In this document: positions 62,952 through 64,000 of the stretch, piece after piece | How positions within the stretch are numbered: the stretch's first letter is position 1 | Layout: the number at the start of each line of letters is the position of its first letter | Assembly (NCBI RefSeq): GCF_013285385.1 | Contig: NZ_CP054212.1 | Span: forward strand, 1,054,001-1,118,000 | DNA: 64,000 bases | DNA from: Paramixta manurensis | Lineage (GTDB): Bacteria > Pseudomonadota > Gammaproteobacteria > Enterobacterales > Enterobacteriaceae | Reading direction: 5' to 3' | Program-made: the position numbers and the translations under genes | Notes under the pieces: generated by a model | Database searches by the model: none | What the model was told of the DNA's origin: nothing | Seen by the model: only the letters and a program-made list of their open reading frames with translations

Positions 62952-64000
62952 TTAGCCAGCACTCATCTCGGCACTAATCTGCTCCAGTGATTTGTCTTTC
63001 GTTTCGGTGATGAAAAAGACATTCAGCAAGAACCACAGCAGGCAACAAAAACCATACAAAAAGAAAGGGAAACTGCCATTGAAGAGTTTATTCAGTACCA
63101 CGCTGTGCGTTAGCATTGGAAAGGTTTGTGAGACAATAAAGCTGCCGCTCCAGATAAGAAAGGTCGCCCACGACATCAGTTTGTCACGAATCATATTAGG
63201 GGCCAGTTCTGGAATGATTATCCATAAAATGGGGCCAACGGTGCCACCAAAAAACAGAATATATACAATCATAATCGCCAGCATAAACAGATTAGTGACG
63301 CCCAGCCAAATCAATATACCCAACAGCGTAATGGAGAGGAAGCAAACCAACGAGCCAATTATCAGCAGCTTGCGGCGGCCATACTTCTCAATCCGATAAA
63401 CTGCCCACACTGCGGCGGCAAAGAAGGCAATGCCAATAACTACTTGCTGATAGTAAGCGGTTTTCTCCGTCGCTATGCCGATATTTTCCAGCAAGATATT
63501 GCCATAATATAACACCGCATTAATGCCACAAAGATTAGCCAACAGCGCCATCGCGAGAATGGTTAATGAAACCCGACGATATTTTTTTGATAATAGACGC
63601 TCGCTGTTTACGGTAGCACTTTGATGTTGGAAGGATCGTTTAATCTCGGCAATCGTGGCCTGGCTATCATACTCATTGCCATTAATAGCGTTGATAATCT
63701 GACTGGCTTCTTCTTCCCGGTTTTTCTTTATTAGCCAACGCGGGGATTCCGGTAAAAAACAGGCAAGGATCATAAACAGGCAACCCGGAATCGACATTGC
63801 ACCCAACATATAACGCCATGAGTACTGCGTTGCCCATTCAGGACTCGGTGTCCAACTGGCGACCAGCGCATTAACCAGATAGACCGCTAAAATACCAAAT
63901 GCGATCATCATCTGGTAAAAGCCTAAGGTTTTGCCCCGCACTTTTTGTGCGGCTATTTCGCCAATGTAAACCGGTGCGGTGGCCGAGCCTAAACCTACGC
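62952..64000 (-). CDS. Sugar-porter MFS transporter (5' part outside window)
   Basis: The frame runs into the right edge of the window and holds about 349 C-terminal residues. Sugar-porter signatures: PESPRWLI in the central loop, RIEKYGRRKLL and the C-terminal ETKDKSLEQI. It belongs with XylE/AraE/GalP-type proton symporters; the sugar cannot be told. Confidence 0.9.
   Translation of the reverse strand, partial: VGLGSATAPVYIGEIAAQKVRGKTLGFYQMMIAFGILAVYLVNALVASWTPSPEWATQYSWRYMLGAMSIPGCLFMILACFLPESPRWLIKKNREEEASQIINAINGNEYDSQATIAEIKRSFQHQSATVNSERLLSKKYRRVSLTILAMALLANLCGINAVLYYGNILLENIGIATEKTAYYQQVVIGIAFFAAAVWAVYRIEKYGRRKLLIIGSLVCFLSITLLGILIWLGVTNLFMLAIMIVYILFFGGTVGPILWIIIPELAPNMIRDKLMSWATFLIWSGSFIVSQTFPMLTHSVVLNKLFNGSFPFFLYGFCCLLWFLLNVFFITETKDKSLEQISAEMSAG

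Overview
The window is chromosomal DNA of a gamma-proteobacterium of the order Enterobacterales, very probably family Enterobacteriaceae. The run fadE / gmhA-yafJ / yafK / dinB / pepD / gpt-frsA-crl / phoE / proB-proA / thrW is the order of the E. coli K-12 chromosome, and many proteins are near full-length matches to K-12 proteins as I remember them. It is not E. coli: a purine-nitrogen (hpx) cluster precedes yafV, ybdL sits beside yafV where K-12 has ivy, and yafNOP is missing after dinB. I cannot name the genus.

Layout. (1) 1-7.4 kb: an allantoate/oxamate nitrogen cluster: hpxW-like gene (cut by the window edge), divergent RpiR-type regulator hpxU, then a six-gene transporter-aminotransferase-amidohydrolase operon (hpxFGHIJK order) behind a consensus sigma-54 promoter. 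An orphan SsuA-type binding protein follows. (2) 8.5-24.7 kb: conserved backbone from yafV to tRNA-Thr(CGT) thrW, with recognisable LexA, FadR and PhoB sites. (3) 24.7-51.07 kb: a CP4/P4-like genomic island in the 3' end of thrW. It has a P4-type integrase, near-identical attL and attR cores, and paired TGGGGGCA arm repeats with the same spacing at both ends. Cargo, in order: a HEPN-like protein; a 1269-residue SIR2 protein (probable anti-phage effector); a twelve-gene redox module (FAD amine oxidase, cupin, two AhpD/CMD proteins, LysR, SDR, OsmC, zinc dehydrogenase, MFS exporter, MarR-GNAT and others) flanked by gene fragments; a satellite-like block (AlpA, inovirus Gp2/HUH-like protein, an RHH-tailed protein); and the usual CP4 tail yfjP-yfjQ-yfjR-secreted proteins-ykfF-yfjX-yfjY-yeeT-cbeA-cbtA. 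(4) 51.0-58.1 kb: a scrap zone with a P22-type integrase remnant directly on attR, a lipoprotein, small unknown genes, an IS407-like element broken by a second IS3-family element, a third IS3-family element that cuts a lipoprotein gene, and a membrane protein/DUF1493 pair. (5) 58.1-61 kb: the blue-light biofilm module ariR-ymgA-ycgZ divergent from bluF, with bluR absent from its neighbourhood and an extra small AriR-like gene downstream. (6) 61-64 kb: a chemoreceptor and a sugar-porter MFS gene cut by the right edge.

How the parts work together. The hpx genes import and break down ureide nitrogen under nitrogen limitation. The island combines mobility, defence (SIR2, HEPN-like, antirestriction, toxin-antitoxin) and a metabolic or detoxification module. 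The best candidates for something new are the SIR2/HEPN-like pair, the island redox module, and a BluF whose EAL domain looks catalytically complete, unlike that of E. coli.
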